A DNA stretch of 64,000 nt from Collinsella provencensis (GTDB taxonomy: Bacteria > Actinomycetota > Coriobacteriia > Coriobacteriales > Coriobacteriaceae). The stretch is taken from assembly GCF_900199705.1 (NCBI RefSeq), contig NZ_LT904908.1, positions 674,530-738,529 of the forward strand, in the 5' to 3' direction. The notes beneath the pieces were generated by a model, which was not told the DNA's origin, searched no databases, and saw nothing but the letters and a program-made list of their open reading frames with translations. How positions within the stretch are numbered: the first letter of the stretch is position 1; each line of letters opens with the position of its first letter. This document shows positions 1 through 8,292 of the stretch, in pieces. The position numbers and the translations under genes are program-made.

Positions 1-632
1 TCCTCGACCATGGCGGTACGCACGATACGCGTCATCTGGCCGGTAAGAGGAACTGCCAGGGAAATCGCGGGCATGATCATGCGAGCCATGTACCCGCCGA
101 AGTTCGTCGCCGGGTTGGGCAGCGCGCCAGATGCGGGCAGCACATGCATGAACGAGGAGAATATCAAGATGAGGAGGACTGCCAACCAGAACGACGGCGT
201 CGCGAGTCCCGCGATCGACACTAATCGAATCAGTTGGTCTGGCCAGCGATCGCGGTACAGTGCCGCGATGATTCCCAAGAGGAACGATACGACGGCGCCG
301 ATTAGCAGGCCGAAGAACGTGAGCTGCATGGTGACGGGCAGGGCCTTGACGATGCGGTCGGCCACGGAATTGCGGCGAGCGCTGTAAGTACCCAAGTCGC
401 CATGGAGCAAGTCACCCAGGTAACGGACGTAACGGACCGGCCAGGGATCGTCCAAGCCGTAGTCCTCGTGGTACTTCTGAATCTGCTCCTGCGTGGCGGA
501 CTCGCCCAAGGCCTTATAGGCAGGGTCGATCGGCGAGAACGACATGAGGAAGAAAATCAGAAACGTCACGGCGATAGCCATGAACGGAAGTGCGATCAAA
601 CGCCTTCCCACGAGTCTTAGGAGATTATTCAT
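1..632 (-). CDS. ABC transporter permease, DppB/OppB type (3' end cut by window edge)
   Basis: Inner-membrane channel subunit of a peptide/nickel-type ABC importer (BPD_transp_1 fold). The ATG at 632 follows GAGGGGGGAG. About 210 codons are visible: a basic N-terminus leading into a first membrane helix, then the family's periplasmic stretch with GLDDPWPVRY and HGDLGTY, then further hydrophobic helices. The gene runs off the left end, so the EAA cytoplasmic loop is only partly visible. It lies downstream of the binding-protein gene on the same strand, separated by a hairpin (671-704) that probably lowers permease expression relative to the binding protein. The family is clear; the substrate is not. 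Confidence 0.85.
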   Translation of the reverse strand, partial: MNNLLRLVGRRLIALPFMAIAVTFLIFFLMSFSPIDPAYKALGESATQEQIQKYHEDYGLDDPWPVRYVRYLGDLLHGDLGTYSARRNSVADRIVKALPVTMQLTFFGLLIGAVVSFLLGIIAALYRDRWPDQLIRLVSIAGLATPSFWLAVLLILIFSSFMHVLPASGALPNPATNFGGYMARMIMPAISLAVPLTGQMTRIVRTAMVE

Positions 633-660
633 ACACTCCCCCCTCGATATGCCAACAGTA

Positions 661-704
661 CAAAACAAAACGGGGCAGGACGCCGTGAAGCTCACCCTGC
701 CCCG
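661..704 (-). terminator. Hairpin between binding-protein and permease genes (partial terminator/attenuator)
   Basis: Perfect 9-bp inverted repeat CGGGGCAGG / CCTGCCCCG (671-679 and 696-704) with a 16-nt loop. On the minus strand it is followed by TTTTGTTTTG. It lies between the stop of the lipoprotein gene and the start of the permease gene. This is the usual place for a leaky terminator that also stabilises the upstream mRNA. Confidence 0.65.
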
Positions 705-757
705 CAATTGCCTACTTACGCGTAGGGATCTTCATCCCATCGAAATGGGAGAACGCA

Positions 758-2368
758 TTAAGCAGTAACCGTGCTCACACCGACAACCTGGACGCCGGTC
801 GTGCCGATGCCCTTGAAGTCCGCGCTGACGGCGACGCCATCGGGGCTGGGGTTCTCGCGCCAAACGCCCGTCGGGGTAACGACCTGGAGCACCGGGTACA
901 GAACAACGTTCTCGGCAAGGATGTCGAAGCACTGATTCCAAGCCTCCTGCTGGCCGGCCTCGTCGGCGCCCAGAGCCTCGTTCATGAGACCGTTGAGGGT
1001 CTTCCACTCCTCGGAGGTGTTCCAAGCGCAGCGGGTCGACATCCAGTTGTTGTCGCCGAACCACCAGTTGAGCAGCAGGTCGGTGTCGCCGCCGAAGCAG
1101 GACGGATCGCCCGGGGCGATGAGGATATCCCAAGAGTCGTCGGCCTGGTCGATGGCGGCATAGGTTGCCGGGGACTGGTCGGAAACGAGCTCGACGGTGA
1201 AGCCGAGGGCCTGGAGGTCCTGCTGGGCCTGGGTGCCCATGGAAACAACCTGAGCGTTGTCGGTGGTGCGCAGCACGATGGAGCCGGGCGTCACGCCAGC
1301 CTCCTCGAGCAGGCTCTTGGCCTTGTCGGCATCATAGGTGTAGGTGACGGAGGCCTTGTGATAGTTGGTGAAGGACTCCGGCAGGTAGCAAGTGGGGATG
1401 GAAGCAAGGCCGGAGAAGGCGTTGGCAACCATCTTCTCGGTGTTGAGCGCATACATGATGGCCTGACGCACCTTGACGTTGTCCCACGGAGCCTTCTTCA
1501 CGTTGAACATGATGAAGCGGGTACCAAAGCCGTTGACCTGGTCGACGGTGACGCCGGCGGCCTCGAGCTGCTCGATGGACTCGGGCGGCACGGACTCGGT
1601 AATCAGCGTGGTGCCCTCCTCCTGAGCGGTGGTGCGGGCGGTGGTGTCGGTGAGGACGTCGATACGCATCGCAGCGTCCTTGGCCGGGAACTCGCCGTTG
1701 TAGTTCTCGTTCGGAAGGAGCGTGACGTAGGTGTCGGACATCTCGTCATACATCCACGGGCCGGAGCCGACGGGCTTGGCGGCCGCGTCGTCGGCGGACT
1801 GGGAGGCCGGCGTGATGCGGATGATGGCCAGGCGCTCCTTCAGCAGGCCGAAGTTGGCGATATTGCACTTGACGGTGACAGTGGCGTCGTCCTTCTTCTC
1901 GATGGCGTCAAACATGGTGAGGAAGGAAACGTACATGCCGCCCTCGGCAGTGGCGCGCTCGAAAGAAGCGACGACATCGTCGGCGGTAACATCGGTGCCG
2001 TCAGAGAACTTGGCGCCCTCACGCAGCGTAACCTCATAGGTGTTGTCGTCGATCTTGGCGGGCTCGCCGTCGGCGAGGCCGGAGATGACGGAATAGTCGG
2101 TGAAGTCGATGTTGTAGAGGCCCTCAACGACGTTCATGTTGGCGCTCAGGCAGAATGCCGAGGAGCAGTTTGCCGGATCATAGGAGGACGGGGCGTAGGC
2201 GGAGCCGATGGTCATCGTGCCGCCGCCCTCGCCACCAGCGGGAGCGGAACCTGCGGGCTCCTTGTCGCCACCACCGCAGCCGGTCAGGCCGAGGCCCGCC
2301 ACCGCAGCCGTGGCACCCGTGAGGGTGAGGAAGGAACGACGAGACATACCCTTTGACAATGCTTTCAT
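758..2368 (-). CDS. Peptide-type ABC transporter substrate-binding lipoprotein (SBP_bac_5 family)
   Basis: Extracellular solute receptor for the importer whose permease follows. The start was set at the ATG at 2368 because GGAGAG lies just upstream and the N-terminus then becomes a proper export signal: MSRRSFL twin-arginine motif, hydrophobic core, lipobox LTGC, then a Gly/Ala/Pro-rich linker. A longer reading frame exists upstream but has no signal logic. The mature part has family-5 features (YEVTLREGAKFSDG, ADDVVASFERA, VGSGPW, VRQAIMYALN). Length 536 aa is normal. The twin-arginine plus lipobox pairing suggests Tat export and lipidation. Ligand not predictable. Confidence 0.9.
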   Translation of the reverse strand: MKALSKGMSRRSFLTLTGATAAVAGLGLTGCGGGDKEPAGSAPAGGEGGGTMTIGSAYAPSSYDPANCSSAFCLSANMNVVEGLYNIDFTDYSVISGLADGEPAKIDDNTYEVTLREGAKFSDGTDVTADDVVASFERATAEGGMYVSFLTMFDAIEKKDDATVTVKCNIANFGLLKERLAIIRITPASQSADDAAAKPVGSGPWMYDEMSDTYVTLLPNENYNGEFPAKDAAMRIDVLTDTTARTTAQEEGTTLITESVPPESIEQLEAAGVTVDQVNGFGTRFIMFNVKKAPWDNVKVRQAIMYALNTEKMVANAFSGLASIPTCYLPESFTNYHKASVTYTYDADKAKSLLEEAGVTPGSIVLRTTDNAQVVSMGTQAQQDLQALGFTVELVSDQSPATYAAIDQADDSWDILIAPGDPSCFGGDTDLLLNWWFGDNNWMSTRCAWNTSEEWKTLNGLMNEALGADEAGQQEAWNQCFDILAENVVLYPVLQVVTPTGVWRENPSPDGVAVSADFKGIGTTGVQVVGVSTVTA

Positions 2369-2577
2369 GAGCTCTCCAATCATGCGCTCAATCGGTATGG
2401 AGAACACATTGCGCTCCATACACCTTACATGCGATTTAAAGGTAACTCCTGCGTTTATCCATGACGTCAGACGCTCGGTAAACGGTTGCGCCGCCGCCCA
2501 GACGGTAAACCGACCGTTCGGGCGTGTTGTTGACAACGCGAGATATTAAGGTTCTACATTTAGATAAAGTGCATGCT

Positions 2578-4611
2578 TTACATTTGTTGAGAATACGTCG
2601 CATCCTCGTTACTCGACTCGCGCGAAAACGCATGGAGCGCTTCATAGATTTCTCGGGCTAATTTCATATTTACCGTATCAACGGCAGAAATATCTTCCAC
2701 GCTCGCTGCGCGCAAACGTTTCATGGACCCAAAATGGCGCATGATCGCCCGCTTGCGCTTGGGGCCGATGCCCGGAATCTCGTCCAAGATGGAGGCGGTC
2801 ATGGCCTTTCCACGCAGCTCGCGATGGAAGGTGATGGCAAAGCGATGGCTCTCGTCGCGTACCTGCTTGATGAGGTAGAGCGAGGCCGACCCGCTCGGCA
2901 ACACGATGGGCGTGTCGTCCCAGGGAACGAACACCTCCTCGTCGGCCTTGGCAAGACCGCACACGGGAATGTCGAGCCCCAGCTCCTCGAGCTGTCGAAT
3001 CGCGGCGGTGAGCTGCGGGCGACCGCCATCGACCACGAGCAGGTCGGGCCGGCTGCCAAAGCGTTCGTCGGCCATACGCTCGGGCGCATAGCGGCGACCG
3101 AGCACCTCGCTCATCGAGGCGAAGTCGTTCGCCTCATCGAGCTCGGCGCGGATCTTGAAGCGACGATACTGGGATTTGTCGGGCTTGCCGTTGGTGAACA
3201 CCACCATCGATGCCACGGTGAAGGCGCCGTGAAGCGTGGAGATGTCGAAGCACTCAATGCGCAGGGGAGGTGCGTCGAGCGCCAAGGCGCTCTCGAGCTG
3301 CAGCAGCGCTTGATTGGTGCGATCGTCAGAATAGCCCGTACGCATCATGTAGCGCATGAGAGCATGCCGGGCGTTACGCTCAGCTGTCTCGAGCAGGCGG
3401 TGCTTCTCACCGCGCTGCGGGCGGTGCATACGGCACACGCGGCCGCGCTTGGCAGTGAGCCACTCCCCTATCACCTCGGCATCGGCCAGGTCGACCGCCA
3501 CGTTAACCTCACTTGGAATGTCAGAGGTCTCGTCGTAGTAGCGCTTAACGAAACCCGCAGTGAGCTCGACCTCATCGATATCAAAGCCCTTGTCCAAAAT
3601 GAACTCGCAGGTACGCTGCACGCGCCCCTCGCGTACCACGAACACGCAGGCGCCCGCGATGGTCTCCTCGCGGTAAAAGCCGATAAGATCCAAGTCGACG
3701 CTCGTGGGAAACACCACCTGCTGCCGATCGTCCAAGCCGTTCACGACCTCCAAACGGCGCTTGATACGCCCCGCGCGCTCGAAATCGAGCTCTGCGGCGG
3801 CCTCGGCCATGTCGGCCTTGAGGTCGTTCACCAGCTCGCGACGCTGACCAGACAGGAACCGCTCCACACGACGGATGTTTTTCGCATACTCCTCGCGGCT
3901 GATCATGCCGGCACACACGCCGGGGCCGCGTCCTACGTGATAGTCAAAGCACGGACGGCCCTGATTCGCGCAGATGAGCTCGATGACGTCCGCATCGTCG
4001 GGCTGTTTGGCGAGCAGGCGCTGCACGCGCTTCCACTCCGCGCAGGTTGCGGAACATACGGGCGTCACTTTGCGCAGCGTGTCGATGGTCTCACGGGCGG
4101 CACGGCTGTCGGTGTAGGGGCCGTAGTAGCGCGTACCGGGACGATGTTTCTCGCGCGTGTATTTGATGGCGGGAAACACGTCGCCGCGTGTGATGGCGAT
4201 GTAGGGATAGGACTTGTCGTCCTTGTAGTCCACGTTGAAATACGGATGATACTGCGCGATGAGCTCGCGCTCGAGCACCAGGGCCTCGTGTTCTGTTCCC
4301 ACCACCAGGTAATCAAAGCTCGCCACGAGCTGCATCATGAGCGGGATCTTGGCGCGATCGTCGGTGAGCGTCACATATTGGCGCAAGCGGGCACGCAGGT
4401 TCTTGGCCTTGCCCACGTAGATGACCTCGCCCGAAGAATCTTTCCACAGATAACAGCCGGGATCGGTGGGTACCTTCGCGACCTGTTCCACCAGCGAGGG
4501 GGCGTGATCCGCCCCCTGTTCGCGCACATGCGCCGAAGCGGCGTGAGCATCAAAGGGGGCGATGGGAAGGTTTTGCCCGGGGCGGCCGTGCGTGTCGAGC
4601 GAACGAGGCAT
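2578..4611 (-). CDS. uvrC: Excinuclease ABC subunit C
   Basis: Makes the dual incisions around bulky DNA lesions in nucleotide excision repair after UvrAB recognition. The GIY-YIG nuclease domain starts near residue 51 (PGCYLW ... IYVGKAKN at about 64-71). A UVR motif (ELDFERAGRIKRRLE) lies near 255-270. The RNase H-like second nuclease domain is central to C-terminal (RIECFDIS, LLVVDGGRPQL). A helix-hairpin-helix ends the protein (IPGIGPKRKRAIM). At 677 aa it carries about 40 extra N-terminal residues. The ATG at 4611 follows AAGGAG. The FemAB-like gene is just upstream (14-bp gap), so the two are probably co-transcribed. uvrA lies about 10 kb away. Confidence 0.97.
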   Translation of the reverse strand: MPRSLDTHGRPGQNLPIAPFDAHAASAHVREQGADHAPSLVEQVAKVPTDPGCYLWKDSSGEVIYVGKAKNLRARLRQYVTLTDDRAKIPLMMQLVASFDYLVVGTEHEALVLERELIAQYHPYFNVDYKDDKSYPYIAITRGDVFPAIKYTREKHRPGTRYYGPYTDSRAARETIDTLRKVTPVCSATCAEWKRVQRLLAKQPDDADVIELICANQGRPCFDYHVGRGPGVCAGMISREEYAKNIRRVERFLSGQRRELVNDLKADMAEAAAELDFERAGRIKRRLEVVNGLDDRQQVVFPTSVDLDLIGFYREETIAGACVFVVREGRVQRTCEFILDKGFDIDEVELTAGFVKRYYDETSDIPSEVNVAVDLADAEVIGEWLTAKRGRVCRMHRPQRGEKHRLLETAERNARHALMRYMMRTGYSDDRTNQALLQLESALALDAPPLRIECFDISTLHGAFTVASMVVFTNGKPDKSQYRRFKIRAELDEANDFASMSEVLGRRYAPERMADERFGSRPDLLVVDGGRPQLTAAIRQLEELGLDIPVCGLAKADEEVFVPWDDTPIVLPSGSASLYLIKQVRDESHRFAITFHRELRGKAMTASILDEIPGIGPKRKRAIMRHFGSMKRLRAASVEDISAVDTVNMKLAREIYEALHAFSRESSNEDATYSQQM

Positions 4612-4625
4612 AAAAGGACTACTCC

Positions 4626-5663
4626 TTATGACCTGCCACGCAGCCGTGCACGTAGACGTTTTGCAAGTACCAAGGCGCTGTAAAAGCCCGTTTTGACCGG
4701 CAAATCGCGATCAGGGGCGATTGTCGTCACGCCGTCCTTGGCAAATTTGGTCTTGAACGTGTTGAGATTGAGCGTCTCGGGAGCGAATTCGCTGCCGATG
4801 CCCATTTGGTCATATTCCGTGCACCCCATACGCCCCAGCTCGCAGGCCTCAAAATAAATGAGACGGTCGGTGGCGAGGAAGCGCGCATCGCACGCACGGG
4901 AGGCGCCGTAATAGCGCGTGGCACGCGTGCCCGAAATGGTGGCAATGGTCCAGGTGATCACGGTGTCGCCATCGCGTCCGCAGAAGAGACGGCAATGCTC
5001 GGGCCCCAGGATTTTGAGCATGTTGCGGTAGTCGTCTGCGGGCGCGGCGGTAAATCCATCGCGTTCGGCAGTCTGCAGCATGACCTCGTAATACTCGTCG
5101 AACGACTCGATGGCGCGTTCGGTTTCATCGGAAAACGCAAGCTCGCACTCACGCAAGGCCTTGCGCACGTCGCGACGCCCGCGCGGCTTCATGCGAGAGA
5201 GGATGGCTTCATCGCCGCCCTCGAGATTAATGATGACGGTTGTATCGTATGGGAGCGTGGACAGGCAACGGCGCGTGGCAGGCAGTTCGTTCTTAACCGC
5301 CAATCGCACGAAGACCTGGCGTTTGTCCCGAGCACGCACATATGAAACCAGCGCATCCAGGGCAGCTCGCTCCTGTTCCTCCGTGGGTTCGACCGCCCAC
5401 ACAGGAGCATGTCGAGCGCGCAGGTAGCGATACCCGTGCGTTTCGTACTGCATGAACGAGATAGCCGCGACAAGCGCATCCCCCTCGTATATTCCGGCGA
5501 AACCCCAAGGACTGCGGCCCGGAATCGTCGCCTCGAAATCCTGCCACACGGGCAGCTGCTCAATAGGGGCATTGGGAGCGATTTCGCTCAATACGCGTTC
5601 ATATTCGTTCCTTGTGAGAGCGCGCACCTGCACTTGCCATCGCCTCGATTCGTCATCGGTCAT
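4626..5663 (-). CDS. FemAB-like peptidoglycan bridge aminoacyltransferase (GNAT fold)
   Basis: The 345-aa protein resembles FemX/FemA/MurM enzymes, which add amino acids from aminoacyl-tRNA to the stem-peptide side chain of lipid II in the cytoplasm. Features seen: an N-terminal segment with LPVWQDFEA, the basic PRGRRDVRKA stretch typical of the second GNAT-like half, and the RYYGASR motif followed by YFEACELG near residues 250-275. The length is slightly short for FemA and lacks an obvious coiled-coil arm, as in FemX. No clear ribosome-binding site precedes the ATG at 5663. The neighbouring D-Asp-ligase-like enzyme and MurJ support a cell-wall role. The amino acid added cannot be told from sequence. 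Confidence 0.75.
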   Translation of the reverse strand: MTDDESRRWQVQVRALTRNEYERVLSEIAPNAPIEQLPVWQDFEATIPGRSPWGFAGIYEGDALVAAISFMQYETHGYRYLRARHAPVWAVEPTEEQERAALDALVSYVRARDKRQVFVRLAVKNELPATRRCLSTLPYDTTVIINLEGGDEAILSRMKPRGRRDVRKALRECELAFSDETERAIESFDEYYEVMLQTAERDGFTAAPADDYRNMLKILGPEHCRLFCGRDGDTVITWTIATISGTRATRYYGASRACDARFLATDRLIYFEACELGRMGCTEYDQMGIGSEFAPETLNLNTFKTKFAKDGVTTIAPDRDLPVKTGFYSALVLAKRLRARLRGRS

Positions 5664-5696
5664 GTTTTGGCGTCAATCGTACCGCAGACGCGCTTG

Positions 5697-6974
5697 CTAC
5701 GCGTGCGCCTCACACGTCGCCACATCCCAAACGTAACGCTTGAACTTTTTTATCTGGTTGAGATAAACCGCGGTGGCAAACGCCTTGTGTTCAATCGTGT
5801 CGTTCGGACAATCGTAGGGGTATTGCGCCCCATGGTTTCGGTACATCGACAAAACCTCATCGCGAAGCTCTTTATTTTGAACGGTCTTGCGAATGACCTT
5901 GGCGGGAACGCATGTATACAGGAAGCGATCGTACGCCTCGCGATAAGGGATTTCCCGGCCCAAGATGTACTCGTCAACCAAGAGCTCGGCGATATTCGCA
6001 CCGCCCAGGGCCATGTAATACGTATTTCTACCCGGTCTGGTATTCACCTCGAGGAACTTATACTGACCGTCGCGCACATCGAACTTGATATCGAAATTCG
6101 CATAGCCGCGGTAACCCGTATGCTTGATGAAGCGCTTGGCGTCTTCGATGATCCGCTCGACGCGCTCGGAAAGGATGCACAAAGGGTTTCCGATGAGGAA
6201 GGGTGAGTGATCCTGCACGACCACCCTGCCGCCGGAAACCACGCGAACGTCACCCGAAGCATCGGAGAACGTCGTGAGCGAGCGAAGGGCATCGTCCTCG
6301 CCCGGAATGAAGTCCTGCACCACCAACTCGCGATCGTAGCCGGCATCACGCAGGAGGTTGAAAATGCGCGTAAGGTCACGCGGCTCGTGTACCTCGTAAA
6401 TCTTCTGCTTTCCCTCGAAGCTCATGAGGTCATACCGAGCGGAATTTGATGGTTTGGCAATCACCGGATAGGTAAACGACTCGGCATCGATCTGCACGTT
6501 CGGATCGGAGCAATCGAAGGACCAGGTTCGGGGGTAGGCGATGTCGAGCTCCTCGCACAGCTCGTAAAAGCGCTCCTTCTGGGTGATTTCATCCAGCAAC
6601 TCAAAATCGTTGTAGGGAACCGCGAACCAGCGGGAAAGCTCCTCTTTGTGAGAGGAAAGCAGGCGCGCATGCCAGTCGGCGCTGCCGATGACGAGGGCGA
6701 CCTTGCCCTGCTGCTTGAGGTCTTCTCCCAAGCGGGAAAGCAACGCGACGATGGCGTCGTCGCCCTGCCCCATCTCAGGACAGATACGGTAATCGACAAA
6801 GCGGCTGGAAGATGTCACACGGACATTCACCGCAGAGAGCACGATGGTTTTGATTCCGTATGCCTCGTTGAAACAACGAGCGAGAGAGTACGCGAAAACC
6901 TCGCCACCCAATACAACGGGAACGAATCGAGTGGCAATCTCGTCCTGCTTCAAAAGCGGCGCAGTGCTGTTCAT
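5697..6974 (-). CDS. ATP-grasp ligase resembling D-aspartate ligase (peptidoglycan cross-bridge)
   Basis: A 425-aa ATP-grasp protein. Its opening (FVPVVLGGEVFAYSLARCF then NEAYG) resembles my memory of enterococcal/lactococcal D-aspartate ligases, which acylate the diamino acid of the UDP-MurNAc-pentapeptide with D-Asp. The ATP-grasp core is visible: PVIAKPSNS near 170, VVQDFIPGEDD near 215, and the metal-binding end FLEVNTRPGRN near 310. The ATG at 6974 was chosen over the in-frame TTG at 6980 because AAGGA is then 9 nt upstream. A D-Asp bridge would suit a Coriobacteriia cell wall, where D-Asp-containing peptidoglycan has been reported to my recollection. A related carboxylate-amine ligase with another substrate is possible. 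Confidence 0.7.
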   Translation of the reverse strand: MNSTAPLLKQDEIATRFVPVVLGGEVFAYSLARCFNEAYGIKTIVLSAVNVRVTSSSRFVDYRICPEMGQGDDAIVALLSRLGEDLKQQGKVALVIGSADWHARLLSSHKEELSRWFAVPYNDFELLDEITQKERFYELCEELDIAYPRTWSFDCSDPNVQIDAESFTYPVIAKPSNSARYDLMSFEGKQKIYEVHEPRDLTRIFNLLRDAGYDRELVVQDFIPGEDDALRSLTTFSDASGDVRVVSGGRVVVQDHSPFLIGNPLCILSERVERIIEDAKRFIKHTGYRGYANFDIKFDVRDGQYKFLEVNTRPGRNTYYMALGGANIAELLVDEYILGREIPYREAYDRFLYTCVPAKVIRKTVQNKELRDEVLSMYRNHGAQYPYDCPNDTIEHKAFATAVYLNQIKKFKRYVWDVATCEAHA

Positions 6975-7076
6975 CGTCAATAGTCCTTCTCGTCCATGCC
7001 TCGCGACGGATAATCATCTCAACGGCCCTCTATCATAAAGCCTATGGTCAAAGGAGCCGCGTTGGTCTTGCAGCTT

Positions 7077-8267
7077 CTATGAAGAGACCACGCCGAGGAC
7101 AACCTCCACAACACGTTGGGCGGCATCGGGCGTGATATTGGTGGGCAGCGTGGCGACACGCGCGATAAAGCGGTCATTTTCCATCAGATTCGAGCGATCG
7201 GTAGGAACGTGATATGCCTCTTTATCGAGGACGTTTGGGTACAGCTCGGGTCGGTACCACGCCGAAGTAAAGTAACCCGCATCACACACCGCTTCGACCA
7301 CACAATCGGCAAGCGCGGTGTCATGTACGAGCAAGGGGAACTTGAGGAGGGGCTGAGCTTCGCCCTCCATCGCCGCCGCGGGAATCTCGATACCCTCGAC
7401 ACCCGACAATCCCCGTCGATAGATGGAAACGAGCTCGCGTTTGGATGCTTCGATTCCCTCAATACCCTTCAGCGCCGACAAGGCTTTTTTGCATACGTAC
7501 GCCGAGGGACGCATGGGGTCGTACGGCAACCGCCCGCGACGCTCCTCCTCCGCAACTGCGGGCTCGAACAGGCCGTGAGATGACAGCCTGCGATACCAGC
7601 GAACATGGATGTCGTGCGGCAGATGTCCGAAAACACGCAGCTGAAAGCGATTCATACGCGACAACATCTTGATGCGCACAGGAGCGGACGGCAGTTCAGC
7701 AAGTCGACGGGATACCTCGGCGGCAAGCTCGGAAAACGGTGACGCGGGGTTGACCCAAATGGCACCGCCCATAAGGGTGTCGAGCACCTTCTCGATACCA
7801 AAAGAGTGCACGGAGATATCGGCAAGCGGGCGGCCCTCCTCATCGAGAGCCATACGCCCCACGCAATGGGCGCAATCCTCGATAACGACAGCACCCGACT
7901 CGTGAGCACAGCGGGCGAGCTCACGTGAAGAGGCGTCGTCGATAATGCCGTACGTATGCTGCAACACGACAGCGCGCACGGAACCAGACAGGTCGAGGCG
8001 AAGCGAGTCGATGGAGGCAGTTCGAGGCGAGATGTCGCAATAGCGGGGCGTCAGATCGGCAGAAAGAATGGGGTCGACGGCCGTGCAGCAGGTAAGGAGC
8101 TGCGTGGCGACCTCGCCCTCCCCCATGCATTCGCGAATCGCCTCGAATGCGACGTGCATGCCGTAACGCGCCTTGAAGACGCAGTGCCAATCGGCGGCCA
8201 AAGTTCCCGTTCGCTGAGAAAGTACCTCGGAAATTTGACGTTCGATTGCGCGATCGTCCGATAGCAT
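7077..8267 (-). CDS. DegT/DnrJ/EryC1/StrS-family PLP aminotransferase-like protein
   Basis: Fold-type I PLP enzyme, 396 aa, of the sugar aminotransferase (DegT) group. Seen: VVIEDCAHCVG (Asp binding the pyridine nitrogen), then the SFGIEKVLDT-MGG segment in which Lys is the expected Schiff-base residue, followed by GGAIWV. Start set at the ATG at 8267 with AGAAGGGAAA upstream; an in-frame TTG at 8318 would overlap murJ. The protein lies between murJ and the D-Asp-ligase-like gene, so an envelope precursor is a likely substrate. The middle region (residues 190-260) is atypical and Arg-rich, and the amino acceptor is unknown. Confidence 0.75.
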   Translation of the reverse strand: MLSDDRAIERQISEVLSQRTGTLAADWHCVFKARYGMHVAFEAIRECMGEGEVATQLLTCCTAVDPILSADLTPRYCDISPRTASIDSLRLDLSGSVRAVVLQHTYGIIDDASSRELARCAHESGAVVIEDCAHCVGRMALDEEGRPLADISVHSFGIEKVLDTLMGGAIWVNPASPFSELAAEVSRRLAELPSAPVRIKMLSRMNRFQLRVFGHLPHDIHVRWYRRLSSHGLFEPAVAEEERRGRLPYDPMRPSAYVCKKALSALKGIEGIEASKRELVSIYRRGLSGVEGIEIPAAAMEGEAQPLLKFPLLVHDTALADCVVEAVCDAGYFTSAWYRPELYPNVLDKEAYHVPTDRSNLMENDRFIARVATLPTNITPDAAQRVVEVVLGVVSS

Positions 8268-8292
8268 AGATTTCCCTTCTGATGTCGACGCC

